Shown: positions 9,246-19,137, numbered from the stretch's first letter. The stretch: DNA of 36,138 nt from an uncultured Candidatus Pelagibacter sp. (GCA_905618905.1 CAJQTH010000006.1:1-36138), one strand, 5' to 3'. Notes: generated from the sequence alone by a model not told the origin. Numbers and translations: made by a program.

Positions 9246-10190
9246 TTATAGAGGTAAAAAGCTTGTATCTACTGCTCCGTTAGGAGTACCCATTCCTTTT
9301 AAGAAACCATCAAGATTTCCACCTGATTCCATAGATTTTTTAGTATCTGCAGCATTCAAGAATACAAATCCACCTAAAGTTTCCTTCATATCTCCAAGTT
9401 TCATCTCAGCATCTTTTGCGATTACATTCATATCACTTTTACCAGCTGCGTATCTAGCATTAGCTTCATGAGTTACTTCTATGAAAGTTCTCAACATTCC
9501 TGGGTTTTCTTTCATAAATTTATCAGTAACAGATGTAATATCGATACCTTTGATACCTGCATCACGAGCTGCTTGAACTGTTAACAATCTTGTACCAACA
9601 GTTAAAGCTGCTTTGATAGAGTTACCACCAAATAAACAAGCCATTGAAACATCACCAGAAACTAGTGCAGCAGCACCTTCTTCAGGGTCCATTTGAATAA
9701 CAGTCATTTTGCTTTTATCAGCACCAACAACTTTCATACTTTCATCAAAAACATATTCAGCCATAGTTCCTAGAGGAACTGCAACTTTTTTGCCTTCTAA
9801 CTCAGAACCGTTCGCTGATGTAATACCAGAAGCTTTAGATGTAACACAAGTTGTACCACCCATTCCGTATTCCATAGCAACGTCTACAAGTTTTAAAGGT
9901 GCTTTAGATTTAACAGCATTAATAAATGGCACTAAACCTTGTGAGTAAGAGATATCAATATCTCCTGCTAACATAGCATCAGTCATTGCACCACCATTTG
10001 AAAAGTTAGTCCATTTAACTGGAACACCCATTGCCTTTTCAAACATACCTTTAACTTTGTCTTCCTGATTTGGAGTAGGCCATTCTAAAAAGAACGCAAC
10101 TCTAACTTCTTTAGCAGCAGCATTTGCAACTGATATAGATAAGTTAAGAGCAACTACTGTACCAAGAATAAAACTAATTATTTTTTTCAT
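9246..10190 (-). CDS. tauA: Taurine/sulfonate ABC transporter substrate-binding protein
   Basis: Signal peptide followed by 'KEVRVAFFLEWPTPNQ...VKWTNFSNGGAMTDAMLAGDIDISYSQGLVPFINAV', TauA/SsuA family; first gene of the tauABC unit. Confidence 0.92.
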   Translation of the reverse strand: MKKIISFILGTVVALNLSISVANAAAKEVRVAFFLEWPTPNQEDKVKGMFEKAMGVPVKWTNFSNGGAMTDAMLAGDIDISYSQGLVPFINAVKSKAPLKLVDVAMEYGMGGTTCVTSKASGITSANGSELEGKKVAVPLGTMAEYVFDESMKVVGADKSKMTVIQMDPEEGAAALVSGDVSMACLFGGNSIKAALTVGTRLLTVQAARDAGIKGIDITSVTDKFMKENPGMLRTFIEVTHEANARYAAGKSDMNVIAKDAEMKLGDMKETLGGFVFLNAADTKKSMESGGNLDGFLKGMGTPNGAVDTSFLPL

Positions 10191-10402
10191 TATTATCCCT
10201 CTATTGTTAATTTAATTAAATTAGCGACATTTAAATGGAATTTAGGATGGATGTAAAACAAAAAAAAACTGTACACTTTCAGGTTGTGGCATTAAAAGTC
10301 ACGGTATTTAGGGATGTTAAGTAAAAAAATAATTGTAGAAAACCAATAAATTTAGTCTAATAGTTTTGCTTTAAATTATTTATTTATAGAGAGAAAAAAA
10401 AT
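10191..10402. promoter_or_regulatory. Divergent intergenic region between tauA (-) and tpa (+)
   Basis: 212-nt non-coding gap with both flanking genes pointing outward; must carry both promoters. No specific operator identified. Confidence 0.5.
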
Positions 10403-11749
10403 ATGAGCTCAGAAAACAGAACTGCAGTACCTAATTCACTAAATGAACATTGGATGCCTTTTACATCTAATAAAGATTTTAAAGCAAACCCCAGATTAAT
10501 TACAGAAGCAAAAGGTGTTTACTTAAAAACTCACCATGGAAAAACGCAAATAGATGCGAGCTCAGGTTTATTTTGTAATCCACTAGGTCATGGCAGAAGA
10601 GAAATTACAGAAGCTGTTACAAAACAATTAGAAACATTAGATTACGCTCAACCGTTTCAACAAGGTTTTGGTGGTTCTTTTGAATTAGCTACAAGAATTT
10701 CAAAACATACACCTGGTGATTTAAACAAAATGTTTTTTACAATTTGTGGATCTACCGCTGTAGAGACAGCGATTAAAATTGCTGTTGCTTATCATAGAGC
10801 CAAAGGTCATGCAGAAAGATTTAGATTTGTTGGACGTGAACGTGGTTATCATGGAATGAACATTGGTTGTATTTCAGTTGGTGGAATGGTGAACAATATT
10901 AAAACATTCGCAAGTGTTCTAATGCCAGGTGTTCAACACATTAGACATACTCATTTACCAGAACATAAGTTTGTTAGTGGCCAACCAGAGACTGGAGATT
11001 ATTTAGCAAACGATCTAGAGACAATTTGTGCAAACTTTGGTGGTGAAAATATTGCTGCTTGTATTGTTGAGCCGATTGCTGGATCAACTGGAACATTAGT
11101 TCCACCTAAAGGATATTTACAAAAATTAAGACAAATCTGTGACAAACATGGAATACTTTTAATTTTTGATGAAGTAATCACTGGTTGGGGCAGAACAGGT
11201 TCTAAATTTGGTGCAGACGAATTTGGAGTAATACCAGATATTATGACAATGGCAAAAGCTACAACAAATGGTGTTGTGCCAATGGGTGTTGTTGCTTGTA
11301 ATGATTTTATTTATGACGCCGTAATGGATGCTTCACCAACAGGTGCAGTTGAATTATTTCATGGATATACTTATTCAGGAATTCCAGTTGCAGTTGCTGC
11401 AGCGTTAGCAGTACAGGATATTTTTGAAAAAGATGATATTTTTAATAGAGCAAAAAATTTAGCTCCTTATTTCCAAAAAGGATTGTTCTCTCTTCAAGAT
11501 CTAGAGTCAGTAGATAATATTAGAGGATATGGAATGATGGGTGGAATAGACATGAAGCTAAACACTAAACCAGGTAAAGCTGGGTTTGAATGTTTTAAAG
11601 CATGTTATGAAGCTGGTGTTAACTTTAAAGCTACAGGAGATTGTTTAATTATAGCTCCTCAATTCATCTGTGAAGAAAAACATATTGATGAAATTATTGA
11701 AAAGTTAAGAACTGGTATTACCAATTACCAAAAAAATCAAAAGAACTAG
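10403..11749 (+). CDS. tpa: Class III aminotransferase, probable taurine:pyruvate aminotransferase
   Basis: 'EHWMPFTSNKDFKANPRLI', 'LLIFDEVITGWGRTGSKFGADEFGVIPDIMTMAKATTNGVVPMG', plus divergent tauA and downstream ald. Confidence 0.85.
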   Translation: MSSENRTAVPNSLNEHWMPFTSNKDFKANPRLITEAKGVYLKTHHGKTQIDASSGLFCNPLGHGRREITEAVTKQLETLDYAQPFQQGFGGSFELATRISKHTPGDLNKMFFTICGSTAVETAIKIAVAYHRAKGHAERFRFVGRERGYHGMNIGCISVGGMVNNIKTFASVLMPGVQHIRHTHLPEHKFVSGQPETGDYLANDLETICANFGGENIAACIVEPIAGSTGTLVPPKGYLQKLRQICDKHGILLIFDEVITGWGRTGSKFGADEFGVIPDIMTMAKATTNGVVPMGVVACNDFIYDAVMDASPTGAVELFHGYTYSGIPVAVAAALAVQDIFEKDDIFNRAKNLAPYFQKGLFSLQDLESVDNIRGYGMMGGIDMKLNTKPGKAGFECFKACYEAGVNFKATGDCLIIAPQFICEEKHIDEIIEKLRTGITNYQKNQKN

Positions 11750-11784
11750 ATAAAATTAACTAATCAAAGAAAGTAGAGTTAACT

Positions 11785-12897
11785 ATGAAAATAGGTGTAC
11801 CTAAAGAAATTAAACCTCAAGAACATCGTATTGGGTTAACTCCTGATAGTGTTAAAACTTTAATATCAGAGGGTCATGAAGTTTTAGTTGAAAATAATGG
11901 TGGTTTTGAAGCTGGCTTTGAAAATGAGCAGTATACTAGTATTGGTGCAAAAATAATTGATAAAGCAGAAGATATTTTTAATGATGCGGATATTATTGTT
12001 AAAGTAAAAGAGCCTCAATCAGGTGAGGTTGCGATGATTAGAGAAAATCAGATCGTCTACACATATCTTCATTTAGCAGCAGCAAAAGAATTAACCGAAG
12101 GTTTGATTAAATCTAAAGGCGTTTGTATAGCCTATGAAACTGTAACGGATGACAATGGAAGGTTACCATTACTTGCACCTATGAGTGCAGTTGCAGGACG
12201 TATGTCTGTTCAAGCTGGAGCACATTGCTTGGAAAAAAATCAAAATGGTAGAGGTCTTTTATTAGGTGGAGCTCCTGGAGTTGAAGGTGGAACTGTTGTT
12301 ATTTTAGGTGGTGGTGTTGTTGGTGAAAATGCAGCAGTTATCGCAACTGGTATGAGAGCTAAAGTTCATATTGTTGATAAATCTGAAGCAAGATTAAAAC
12401 AATTAGTTGAAATGTTTGGGGATAAAATCATTCCAGAGCAAAGTGATAAAATTGATTTAAATAAATTAGTTGCAGAAGCTGATCTTTTAATTGGTGGTGT
12501 TCTAATTCCTGGTGCAGAAGCTCCAAAGTTAGTTACTAAATCAATGTTAAAATTAATGAAAAGAGGGTCTGTAATAGTTGATGTTGCAATTGACCAAGGG
12601 GGTTGTGTTGAAACTAGTAAACCAACAACTCATGGCGATCCAACTTATATCGTTGATGATGTTATTCATTACTGTGTAGCAAATATGCCAGGGGGAGTTC
12701 CAAGAACTTCAACAATAGCATTAAACAATGCAACACTTCCTCATTTAGTTAAAATTGCAAACAACGGTTATGCAAAAGCATTAAGTGAAGATAAACACCT
12801 TCTTGCAGGATTAAATGTTTGCAAAGGTCACGTAACGTATAAAGCAGTTGCTGATGTTTTTGGGCACGAATATGTTGATCCATTAAAAACTCTGTAA
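11785..12897 (+). CDS. ald: Alanine dehydrogenase
   Basis: 'MKIGVPKEIKPQEHRIGLTPDSVKTLISEGHEVLVE...AVAGRMSVQAGAHCLEK...GVEGGTVVILGGGVVGENAAVIATGM' is diagnostic. Confidence 0.97.
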   Translation: MKIGVPKEIKPQEHRIGLTPDSVKTLISEGHEVLVENNGGFEAGFENEQYTSIGAKIIDKAEDIFNDADIIVKVKEPQSGEVAMIRENQIVYTYLHLAAAKELTEGLIKSKGVCIAYETVTDDNGRLPLLAPMSAVAGRMSVQAGAHCLEKNQNGRGLLLGGAPGVEGGTVVILGGGVVGENAAVIATGMRAKVHIVDKSEARLKQLVEMFGDKIIPEQSDKIDLNKLVAEADLLIGGVLIPGAEAPKLVTKSMLKLMKRGSVIVDVAIDQGGCVETSKPTTHGDPTYIVDDVIHYCVANMPGGVPRTSTIALNNATLPHLVKIANNGYAKALSEDKHLLAGLNVCKGHVTYKAVADVFGHEYVDPLKTL

Positions 12898-12908
12898 TAT
12901 TTTTAAAA

Positions 12909-13418
12909 ATGTTGTCGGATAAAATTAAAGACTATTTAAATGAATATATTAGTCAGGAAGTTTATGTCCAAGTAGCTGTTGCTAAAGGTAAAAACAAAAT
13001 AACTACTAATGCTGCAATTAATAAATATTTTGAAAGCAATCACTTTAAAGGATTAGCTGAAGGAAAACCTTACAATACTTTTTTAAGTGATTTAGAAGAT
13101 AAGTGCTTAGGAAAATTACTTAATTCCCCAATGAGAGACAGTAAGTCTAATGACAAGATTATTATTGAGTTACAAAAAAAACTTAATGAATTAAAAAATG
13201 AAGAATTGAATGATACTTATTGGGAAGTTGAAACTGGTGAATTTCTTAAAGGTCAAGACATTAAAGAAATAGAAGAAGAAAGAGACACCCTTATTAAATT
13301 TCTAACATCTAAAGATGAAGCAAATGAGACGATAGCTACTCTTTGTAAAAATTATGAAAAATTGTGTAAAGAAAAATATCCAGAAGCACCATTGCCCCTG
13401 GAAATTTTAGATAATTAG
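12909..13418 (+). CDS. Hypothetical protein (169 aa, charged, helical)
   Basis: ORF 11 nt after ald on the same strand; no family recognised. Confidence 0.6.
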   Translation: MLSDKIKDYLNEYISQEVYVQVAVAKGKNKITTNAAINKYFESNHFKGLAEGKPYNTFLSDLEDKCLGKLLNSPMRDSKSNDKIIIELQKKLNELKNEELNDTYWEVETGEFLKGQDIKEIEEERDTLIKFLTSKDEANETIATLCKNYEKLCKEKYPEAPLPLEILDN

Positions 13419-13422
13419 AAAT

Positions 13423-14085
13423 TCAGACAAAACATTCCCAAAAATTTCTTTCTAGGATAGTTGATTTTTTAAAATGACCTTTAAGTTTACTCAAATTTTT
13501 ATTCTTACTGTTCTTAAAAAGAATATCTAAATAATTAATATTATCTCTGGCAACTTGTTGGTACTCTTTTGATGAGTACATCTTAATCCAAGAGCTATAT
13601 TTACTTTTTTTCCAATTTTTAATTTTTGAAAGTTTAAATCCAATCTCTCCATAACCAATAATACACGGAGATAAACTTGAGAATATATCAAGATTGTTAC
13701 CATTTTTACCTACACTCAATACATGGTCCGTGTAAGCACTATTGGCACTCTCAACTTTAATATTACTAAGAGATCTAAGCGGTATCTTCCATTTTTTACA
13801 ATAACTTATGTGAAGTTTGATTTCATGATCAATTCCTTTAATAAAATTTACTGATCTATTAATTTCTTCAATGGACTTTGATTTATAAACACTTAGAGCT
13901 AAAATTTTTAAAAATTGTTGTAAAAATATATAATCTTGAACTAAATACTTTTTAAAATTTTTATCTGGCAGTTTGTTGCTTACCAAATCAGACAAAAACT
14001 TATGATCAGTATATTCAGACCATTCCTTATTACAGCTACTCTTTAATTTATAAAAATAAGTTTTTTTATTATTGTAAATATCCAC
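13423..14085 (-). CDS. tenA: TenA-family thiaminase II / aminopyrimidine aminohydrolase (GTG start)
   Basis: 'YLVQDYIFLQQFLKILA', 'NSAYTDHVLSV', 'LSPCIIGYGEIG' with the Cys, 'ERNFWECFV'; overlaps the thiV-like stop (TAGTG). Confidence 0.85.
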   Translation of the reverse strand: MDIYNNKKTYFYKLKSSCNKEWSEYTDHKFLSDLVSNKLPDKNFKKYLVQDYIFLQQFLKILALSVYKSKSIEEINRSVNFIKGIDHEIKLHISYCKKWKIPLRSLSNIKVESANSAYTDHVLSVGKNGNNLDIFSSLSPCIIGYGEIGFKLSKIKNWKKSKYSSWIKMYSSKEYQQVARDNINYLDILFKNSKNKNLSKLKGHFKKSTILERNFWECFV

Positions 14086-15578
14086 TATTCCTTAATCAAA
14101 GTTTTAATTTTAGAGAAATCAAATTTAGCATCTTTTTTAAAGATCAATAATGTTATCACTGGTGTGAATGTTGCTAAAACAAAAGACCAAAATAATAACG
14201 CAGTTGAAATCCATAATGGAAAAGCATCAGCAGGAATTAATCCACCGATTAAGATGCTTTTATCAAAAGTCTGATTTGGAAATAATAGAAGACCTGAAAC
14301 CAAACCTATTATAACAGAAATTAAAGAAAGTCTCTCATTTGCATCACCTTTAAACATTCCATAAAAAATAGGAAATACTGCAGCACAACATAGTAAATCT
14401 GCAAATAAAAACATGAATAGGACGCTATATCCTTTTGATGCTATTAAAAAAACAATTACTGATAGACCACATATTAAATATCTAGAAAGCGTAAGGTAAC
14501 TATTCTTATTTTTTAAACTAATAAATTTATTTCCTTCAATAATAATTGTACTTGAGATTGCATTAATAAGTGTATCCATACTACTGATTACTAAAGCTAA
14601 GACTAAAATTAATATTGAAATAGTTAACAAAGAATTAATTCCAGTAAATGGCTCTAATAAAAGAGTAAAGAATAAAGTACTAGGGTCTGCTGCTTTATCA
14701 ACTGATACTGCAAGAATTCCAAAGAAACCTAAAACAAGCATAAATGGAATTACAATAAAGAAGGCAGACATAAATCCTTTTCTTAAATCATCTGAACTTT
14801 TTGCTGCAAATACTCTTTGCCAAACACCTTGATCAAATAAGTTGGTTGCAAAAACAGCAATGAAGAAAGTTAAGCCTGCAGTATAACCATAAAAATATTT
14901 ACCACTCATTAATGTACCAGCTTTTTCATTAATCAAATCTATAGAAAAAGTATTATTTCCTGAATTAAAAATATGGTTGATAGCAAATATTAATAAAATC
15001 ATAATTATAATAAATTGAATTTTATCTGTAAAAATTGAAGCCCTAAGTCCTCCGTAAAGAGTGTAAGATAAAGTAGCTACAATTATTACAAGTGAGGTTT
15101 GCCAAAGAGGAAACCCTGACATTAAGTTAACAATTTTTGCAATTGCTGTAACTTCAGCTGCAAAATAAACAAACATGTACATTATTGTTAATAATAAAAC
15201 TAAACGAAACATCGCCTTACCAAATCTAATTAAAACAAATTGAGTAAGAGTATTACCATTAGGCATAATTTTTCTCATTCGCTGACCAATTGTAATAAAA
15301 GCTAAGAAGGGTAGCGCTTGACCTAAGCCATAACCAATTATAGCACCTAAACCACCCCAAGTAGCAGATTCCGATGGACCAATTAAAATCCACACACCAA
15401 AACATGATGCAACTAATGATGCGGTTAAAGATCTTTTACCAATTGATCTATCTGCATTTAAATATGAGTTAATTGAAAGTTTACCTTTTGAATAAACTAT
15501 TCCAATAGCAGCAAAAGCTAATGAAGTTAAAAGTAGAGTAATAATAGTGGTTGATTGATCTAAGTATATTGTGTTCAT
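14085..15578 (-). CDS. thiV: Sodium:solute symporter family transporter, ThiV-like thiamin-precursor (HMP) transporter candidate
   Basis: SSS-family protein ('GLGAIIGYGLGQALPFLAFITIGQRMRKIMPNGNTLTQFVLIRFGK'); preceded by a TPP riboswitch and followed by tenA. Confidence 0.82.
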   Translation of the reverse strand: MNTIYLDQSTTIITLLLTSLAFAAIGIVYSKGKLSINSYLNADRSIGKRSLTASLVASCFGVWILIGPSESATWGGLGAIIGYGLGQALPFLAFITIGQRMRKIMPNGNTLTQFVLIRFGKAMFRLVLLLTIMYMFVYFAAEVTAIAKIVNLMSGFPLWQTSLVIIVATLSYTLYGGLRASIFTDKIQFIIIMILLIFAINHIFNSGNNTFSIDLINEKAGTLMSGKYFYGYTAGLTFFIAVFATNLFDQGVWQRVFAAKSSDDLRKGFMSAFFIVIPFMLVLGFFGILAVSVDKAADPSTLFFTLLLEPFTGINSLLTISILILVLALVISSMDTLINAISSTIIIEGNKFISLKNKNSYLTLSRYLICGLSVIVFLIASKGYSVLFMFLFADLLCCAAVFPIFYGMFKGDANERLSLISVIIGLVSGLLLFPNQTFDKSILIGGLIPADAFPLWISTALLFWSFVLATFTPVITLLIFKKDAKFDFSKIKTLIKE

Positions 15579-15582
15579 TTTT

Positions 15583-15651
15583 TCCCTTCGTTGTGATTAT
15601 ACAACAGGTTCTTTGGGTATATTCTCAGCTTTTTACAGCACCCCAGAAACT
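15583..15651 (-). ncRNA. TPP (THI-box) riboswitch
   Basis: Minus-strand RNA: TTTCTGGGGTGCTGTAAAAAGCTGAGAATATACCCAAAGAACCTGTTGTATAATCACAACGAAGGGA contains GGGGTGC, GCTGAGA, TACCC, GAACCTG, TAAT and AAGGGA consensus blocks in order. Confidence 0.95.
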
Positions 15652-15806
15652 GATATTCTTAAAAAAGAATATAAAAGTTAAATAAAGAAATAATCAAATT
15701 AAGTCAAATTTTAACAGCAAATTATAAACATTAAGTAATAAAATAATGCACTAAATTATTAGGTTTGTTGAATTAACCTTGTTTATGGCTATATACACCC
15801 TAATAA

Positions 15807-16742
15807 ATGTCTGAGATTCAAATATCCATTAATAACTTATCCAAAGTTTATGATAATGGCTTTAAAGCCCTTAACGATGTTAGCCTTAAAGTAAAACAAG
15901 GTGAAATTCTTGCAATGCTTGGGCCAAATGGTGCGGGCAAAACTAGTTTAATCAGTATTATTTGTGGAATTGTTAAACCTTCTTCAGGTAATGTTACAAT
16001 TGATAATTTTGATATTATAAAAGATTATAGAGAGACAAGATCAAGAATAGGTCTTGTTCCTCAAGAGCTAAATTTAGAATCCTTTGAAACTGTTTTTGAT
16101 ACGGTGTCTTACTCTAGAGGATTATATGGAAAGCCACCCAAACCAGAGCACATTGAAAAAATTTTAAAAGATTTAAGTTTGTGGGATAAAAAAGATCAAA
16201 GATTAAGAGAACTATCAGGTGGAATGAAGAGAAGAGTTTTAATTGCAAAAGCTTTGTCTCATGAACCCAAAATATTATTCCTTGATGAACCAACAGCAGG
16301 TGTAGATGTTGAACTTAGAAGAGACATGTGGATGGTTGTTGAAGAGCTAAGAAAAACAGGGGTCACAATTATCTTAACTACCCATTATATCGAAGAGGCT
16401 GAAGCTATAGCTGACCGTGTAGCTGTAATTAATCAAGGTGAAATTATTGTTGTAGAAGACAAAAAAGAATTAATTAAGAAAATGGGTCACAAAAAACTAA
16501 CCATTGAATTACAAGAAAAAATTAAAGATCTTCCAGAAGATTTATCAAAGTATAATCTTGAAATAGGAGATGAGCATATGTCTTTAATTTATACTTATAA
16601 TGTTCAAGCTAAAAAAACAGGTATTACAGATTTATTACAAGATTTAAAAGATACTGGCTTGAAGTTAAAAGATTTAAAAACAGAACAAAGTACTTTGGAG
16701 AAAATATTTGTTGATTTAGTAAAGGAAAATAATGAAATTTAA
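15807..16742 (+). CDS. ABC-2 type exporter ATP-binding protein
   Basis: Walker A 'GPNGAGKTS', '[15 protein letters not shown]', '[12 protein letters not shown]'; followed by an ABC-2 permease. Confidence 0.93.
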   Translation: MSEIQISINNLSKVYDNGFKALNDVSLKVKQGEILAMLGPNGAGKTSLISIICGIVKPSSGNVTIDNFDIIKDYRETRSRIGLVPQELNLESFETVFDTVSYSRGLYGKPPKPEHIEKILKDLSLWDKKDQRLRELSGGMKRRVLIAKALSHEPKILFLDEPTAGVDVELRRDMWMVVEELRKTGVTIILTTHYIEEAEAIADRVAVINQGEIIVVEDKKELIKKMGHKKLTIELQEKIKDLPEDLSKYNLEIGDEHMSLIYTYNVQAKKTGITDLLQDLKDTGLKLKDLKTEQSTLEKIFVDLVKENNEI

Positions 16743-17499
16743 TTATTATGGCTTTAAAGCGATATATGTTCATGAGATGAATAGATTTATAAGAACTATA
16801 GGTCAGTCTATTCTTTCACCAGTAATATCCACATCATTATATTTTGTAGTGTTTGGTTCTGTTATTGGAGGTTATATTGAAAAAATTGATGGTGTTAGTT
16901 ATGGATCATTCATTGTACCAGGTTTATTAATGTTAACTCTATTAACTCAATCAATAAGTAACACTTCGTTTGGAATATTTTTTCCAAAATTTAATGGAAC
17001 TATTAATGAGATTTTAGCAGCACCTATATCAACACTTGAAACGGTTCTAGCTTTTGTTGGGGCAGGAGCTACAAAAACATTAATTGTTGGTGCTGTAATT
17101 TATGCAACTGCTTCTTTTTTTGCGGATGTGACAGTTAAATATCCATTGTTAATGATATTTTTATTAGTTTTAGTTTCTTTTACTTTTGCTTTATTCGGTT
17201 TTTTAATTGGTGTTCTTAGTTCAAACTTTGAACAAATGGCTATCGTTCCTTCATTAGTTATTACACCCATGGTATTTTTGGGTGGAAGTTTATACTCCCT
17301 TGATATGCTGCCACCATTTTGGCAAACGGTAAGTTATTTTAATCCAGTAGTTTATTTAATTGATGGACTAAGATTTTCTTTTTATGGTGTATCTGATTTT
17401 AATATTTGGATAAGTGTAGGATCTATGGTATTTTTTTTAGTAATTTGTGTAATCCTGGTCTCATTACTACTTAAAAAAGGCTATAATATTAAAAGCTAG
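16732..17499 (+). CDS. ABC-2 type exporter permease
   Basis: '[32 protein letters not shown]', '[37 protein letters not shown]' ABC-2 signature; overlaps the ATPase gene by 11 nt. Confidence 0.92.
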   Translation: MKFNYYGFKAIYVHEMNRFIRTIGQSILSPVISTSLYFVVFGSVIGGYIEKIDGVSYGSFIVPGLLMLTLLTQSISNTSFGIFFPKFNGTINEILAAPISTLETVLAFVGAGATKTLIVGAVIYATASFFADVTVKYPLLMIFLLVLVSFTFALFGFLIGVLSSNFEQMAIVPSLVITPMVFLGGSLYSLDMLPPFWQTVSYFNPVVYLIDGLRFSFYGVSDFNIWISVGSMVFFLVICVILVSLLLKKGYNIKS

Positions 17500-17536
17500 A
17501 AATTAGAATAATAAATAGTATTATTAAATTATAATC

Positions 17537-18670
17537 ATGTTGTCTTATATATTACCCTTCATAGTTTTAATTGTTATCGTGGTGTTTATTCATGAATATG
17601 GGCATTATTATTTTGCAAAACGTTTTGGCGTAGGTGTTACTGATTTTTCAATCGGTTTTGGTAAAGAAATGTTTGGTTGGAATGATAAATCAGGTACTAG
17701 ATGGAAAGTTTGTGTCATACCACTTGGTGGTTATGTTAAATTTTTTGGTGATAGAAACGTTTATAGTCAAGCTGATAATGATAAAATTATAAAAGCATAC
17801 AGTAAAGAAGATCAAGATAAACTATTTGTGCTAAAGCCCTTATATCAAAGAGCTTTAATTGTATTTGGTGGTCCCTTAGCCAATTTTTTATTGGCAATCC
17901 TAATATTTTTTTCAGTTTATACCTTTGCAGGCAAAGACTTTACTCCAGCTGTAATCAATGAAGTTCAAAAAGATAGCCCTGCAATGGTGGCTGGTCTTAA
18001 AGACAATGATATTGTGGTCTCAATTGATGGCAATAAAGTTAAAAGTATCATGGAAGTTTCAAAATATATTATGATGTCTACTGATGAGTTTATCAATTTT
18101 ACAGTAAACAGGTACGATCAAGATCTAACCTTTAAAGTAAAACCTAATATTGTTGATGGAGAAGATAATCTTGGAAATAAAATCAACAAACGTATGGTTG
18201 GTATTAAGCTTGGAGCTTATAACAATGAAATAAATCACGTTAAACTAGGTCCTGCTAAAGCACTGTTTTATGCGGTTAATGAAGTTTATTATGTAAGCAC
18301 ATCTTCTCTTAAATATATAGGAAGTATGATTGTTGGAAATGGTGATACTTCGCAGTTAGGTGGACCAATTAGAATAGCAAAAATTAGTGGGCAAGTTGCT
18401 GAATTTGGTATTTTACCTTTTATTAGCCTAATGGCTTACATCTCAATTAGTTTAGGGTTAATAAACTTGTTTCCAATTCCAATGTTAGATGGTGGGCACT
18501 TAATGTTTTACAGTATTGAAAAGGTATTAGGGCGCCCCTTATCACAGAAAACCCAAGAAAGTTTTTTTCGAATCGGAATGTTTTTATTGCTATCATTGAT
18601 GTTTTTTACAACGTTTAATGACCTAAAAGACGTGGGTTTATTTAAGTTTTTTAACAATTATGTTTCTTAA
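17537..18670 (+). CDS. rseP: Site-2 protease (M50) RseP with PDZ domain
   Basis: 'FIHEYGHYYFAKRFGVGVTDFSIGFG' (HExxH), PDZ-like 'VQKDSPAMVAGLKDNDIVVSIDG', 'NLFPIPMLDGGHL'. Confidence 0.95.
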   Translation: MLSYILPFIVLIVIVVFIHEYGHYYFAKRFGVGVTDFSIGFGKEMFGWNDKSGTRWKVCVIPLGGYVKFFGDRNVYSQADNDKIIKAYSKEDQDKLFVLKPLYQRALIVFGGPLANFLLAILIFFSVYTFAGKDFTPAVINEVQKDSPAMVAGLKDNDIVVSIDGNKVKSIMEVSKYIMMSTDEFINFTVNRYDQDLTFKVKPNIVDGEDNLGNKINKRMVGIKLGAYNNEINHVKLGPAKALFYAVNEVYYVSTSSLKYIGSMIVGNGDTSQLGGPIRIAKISGQVAEFGILPFISLMAYISISLGLINLFPIPMLDGGHLMFYSIEKVLGRPLSQKTQESFFRIGMFLLLSLMFFTTFNDLKDVGLFKFFNNYVS

Positions 18671-18810
18671 ATAATCCTTTAAAATCAACGTTTATTTAAT
18701 AAATCACCATATCTTGGGGTTTTATTTTTAAGAGACACTAATAAAAAGCTTGATTTATGGGCTTTAATGTAAATTATACGAAAATAACCAATAAATCCGG
18801 AGCTAAATAA

Positions 18811-19086
18811 ATGAACAAAAAACAATTAATAACGCAACTTTCAGGTTCTCTAAACCTAAGTAAAGCTGATGCTGAGCGTACATTTGACACTATTACAAAC
18901 ACTATTCTTGATGCTTTAAAAGGTGACGATACAGTAAAAATTGCTGGATTTGGGACTTACAAAGTTGCAAAAAGAAAAGCTAGAGTTGGAAGAAATCCTA
19001 GAACTGGAGAGCAAATTCAAATTGGTGCTTCTCAAAAAGTAAAGTTTTTACCAGCTAAGTCGCTTAAAGAAATGTTTAATAAATAA
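18811..19086 (+). CDS. hup: HU-family DNA-binding protein
   Basis: 91 aa, 'MNKKQLITQLSGSLNLSKADAERTFDTITNTI...FGTYKVAKRKARVGRNPRTGEQIQI'. Confidence 0.95.
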   Translation: MNKKQLITQLSGSLNLSKADAERTFDTITNTILDALKGDDTVKIAGFGTYKVAKRKARVGRNPRTGEQIQIGASQKVKFLPAKSLKEMFNK

Positions 19087-19104
19087 TTAAATTTCAAATT
19101 AATT

Positions 19105-19137
19105 AACAGCCTTTTATAGAAATATAGTAAGGCTGTT
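19105..19137 (+). terminator. Hairpin downstream of hup (possible terminator or processing site)
   Basis: AACAGCCTT...AAGGCTGTT, 9-bp perfect stem 18 nt after the hup stop; no immediate U-tract. Confidence 0.5.

Noticed and set aside
9709-9948. 79-aa plus-strand ORF inside tauA
   Set aside because: Antisense shadow ORF.
10999-11181. 60-aa minus-strand ORF inside tpa
   Set aside because: Antisense shadow ORF.
17500-17536. AATAATA/TATTATT inverted repeat upstream of rseP as a regulatory element
   Set aside because: Pure A/T symmetry in a very AT-rich genome; expected by chance.
18671-18810. Possible structured RNA in the rseP-hup gap
   Set aside because: No convincing paired arms or known motif could be identified by eye.
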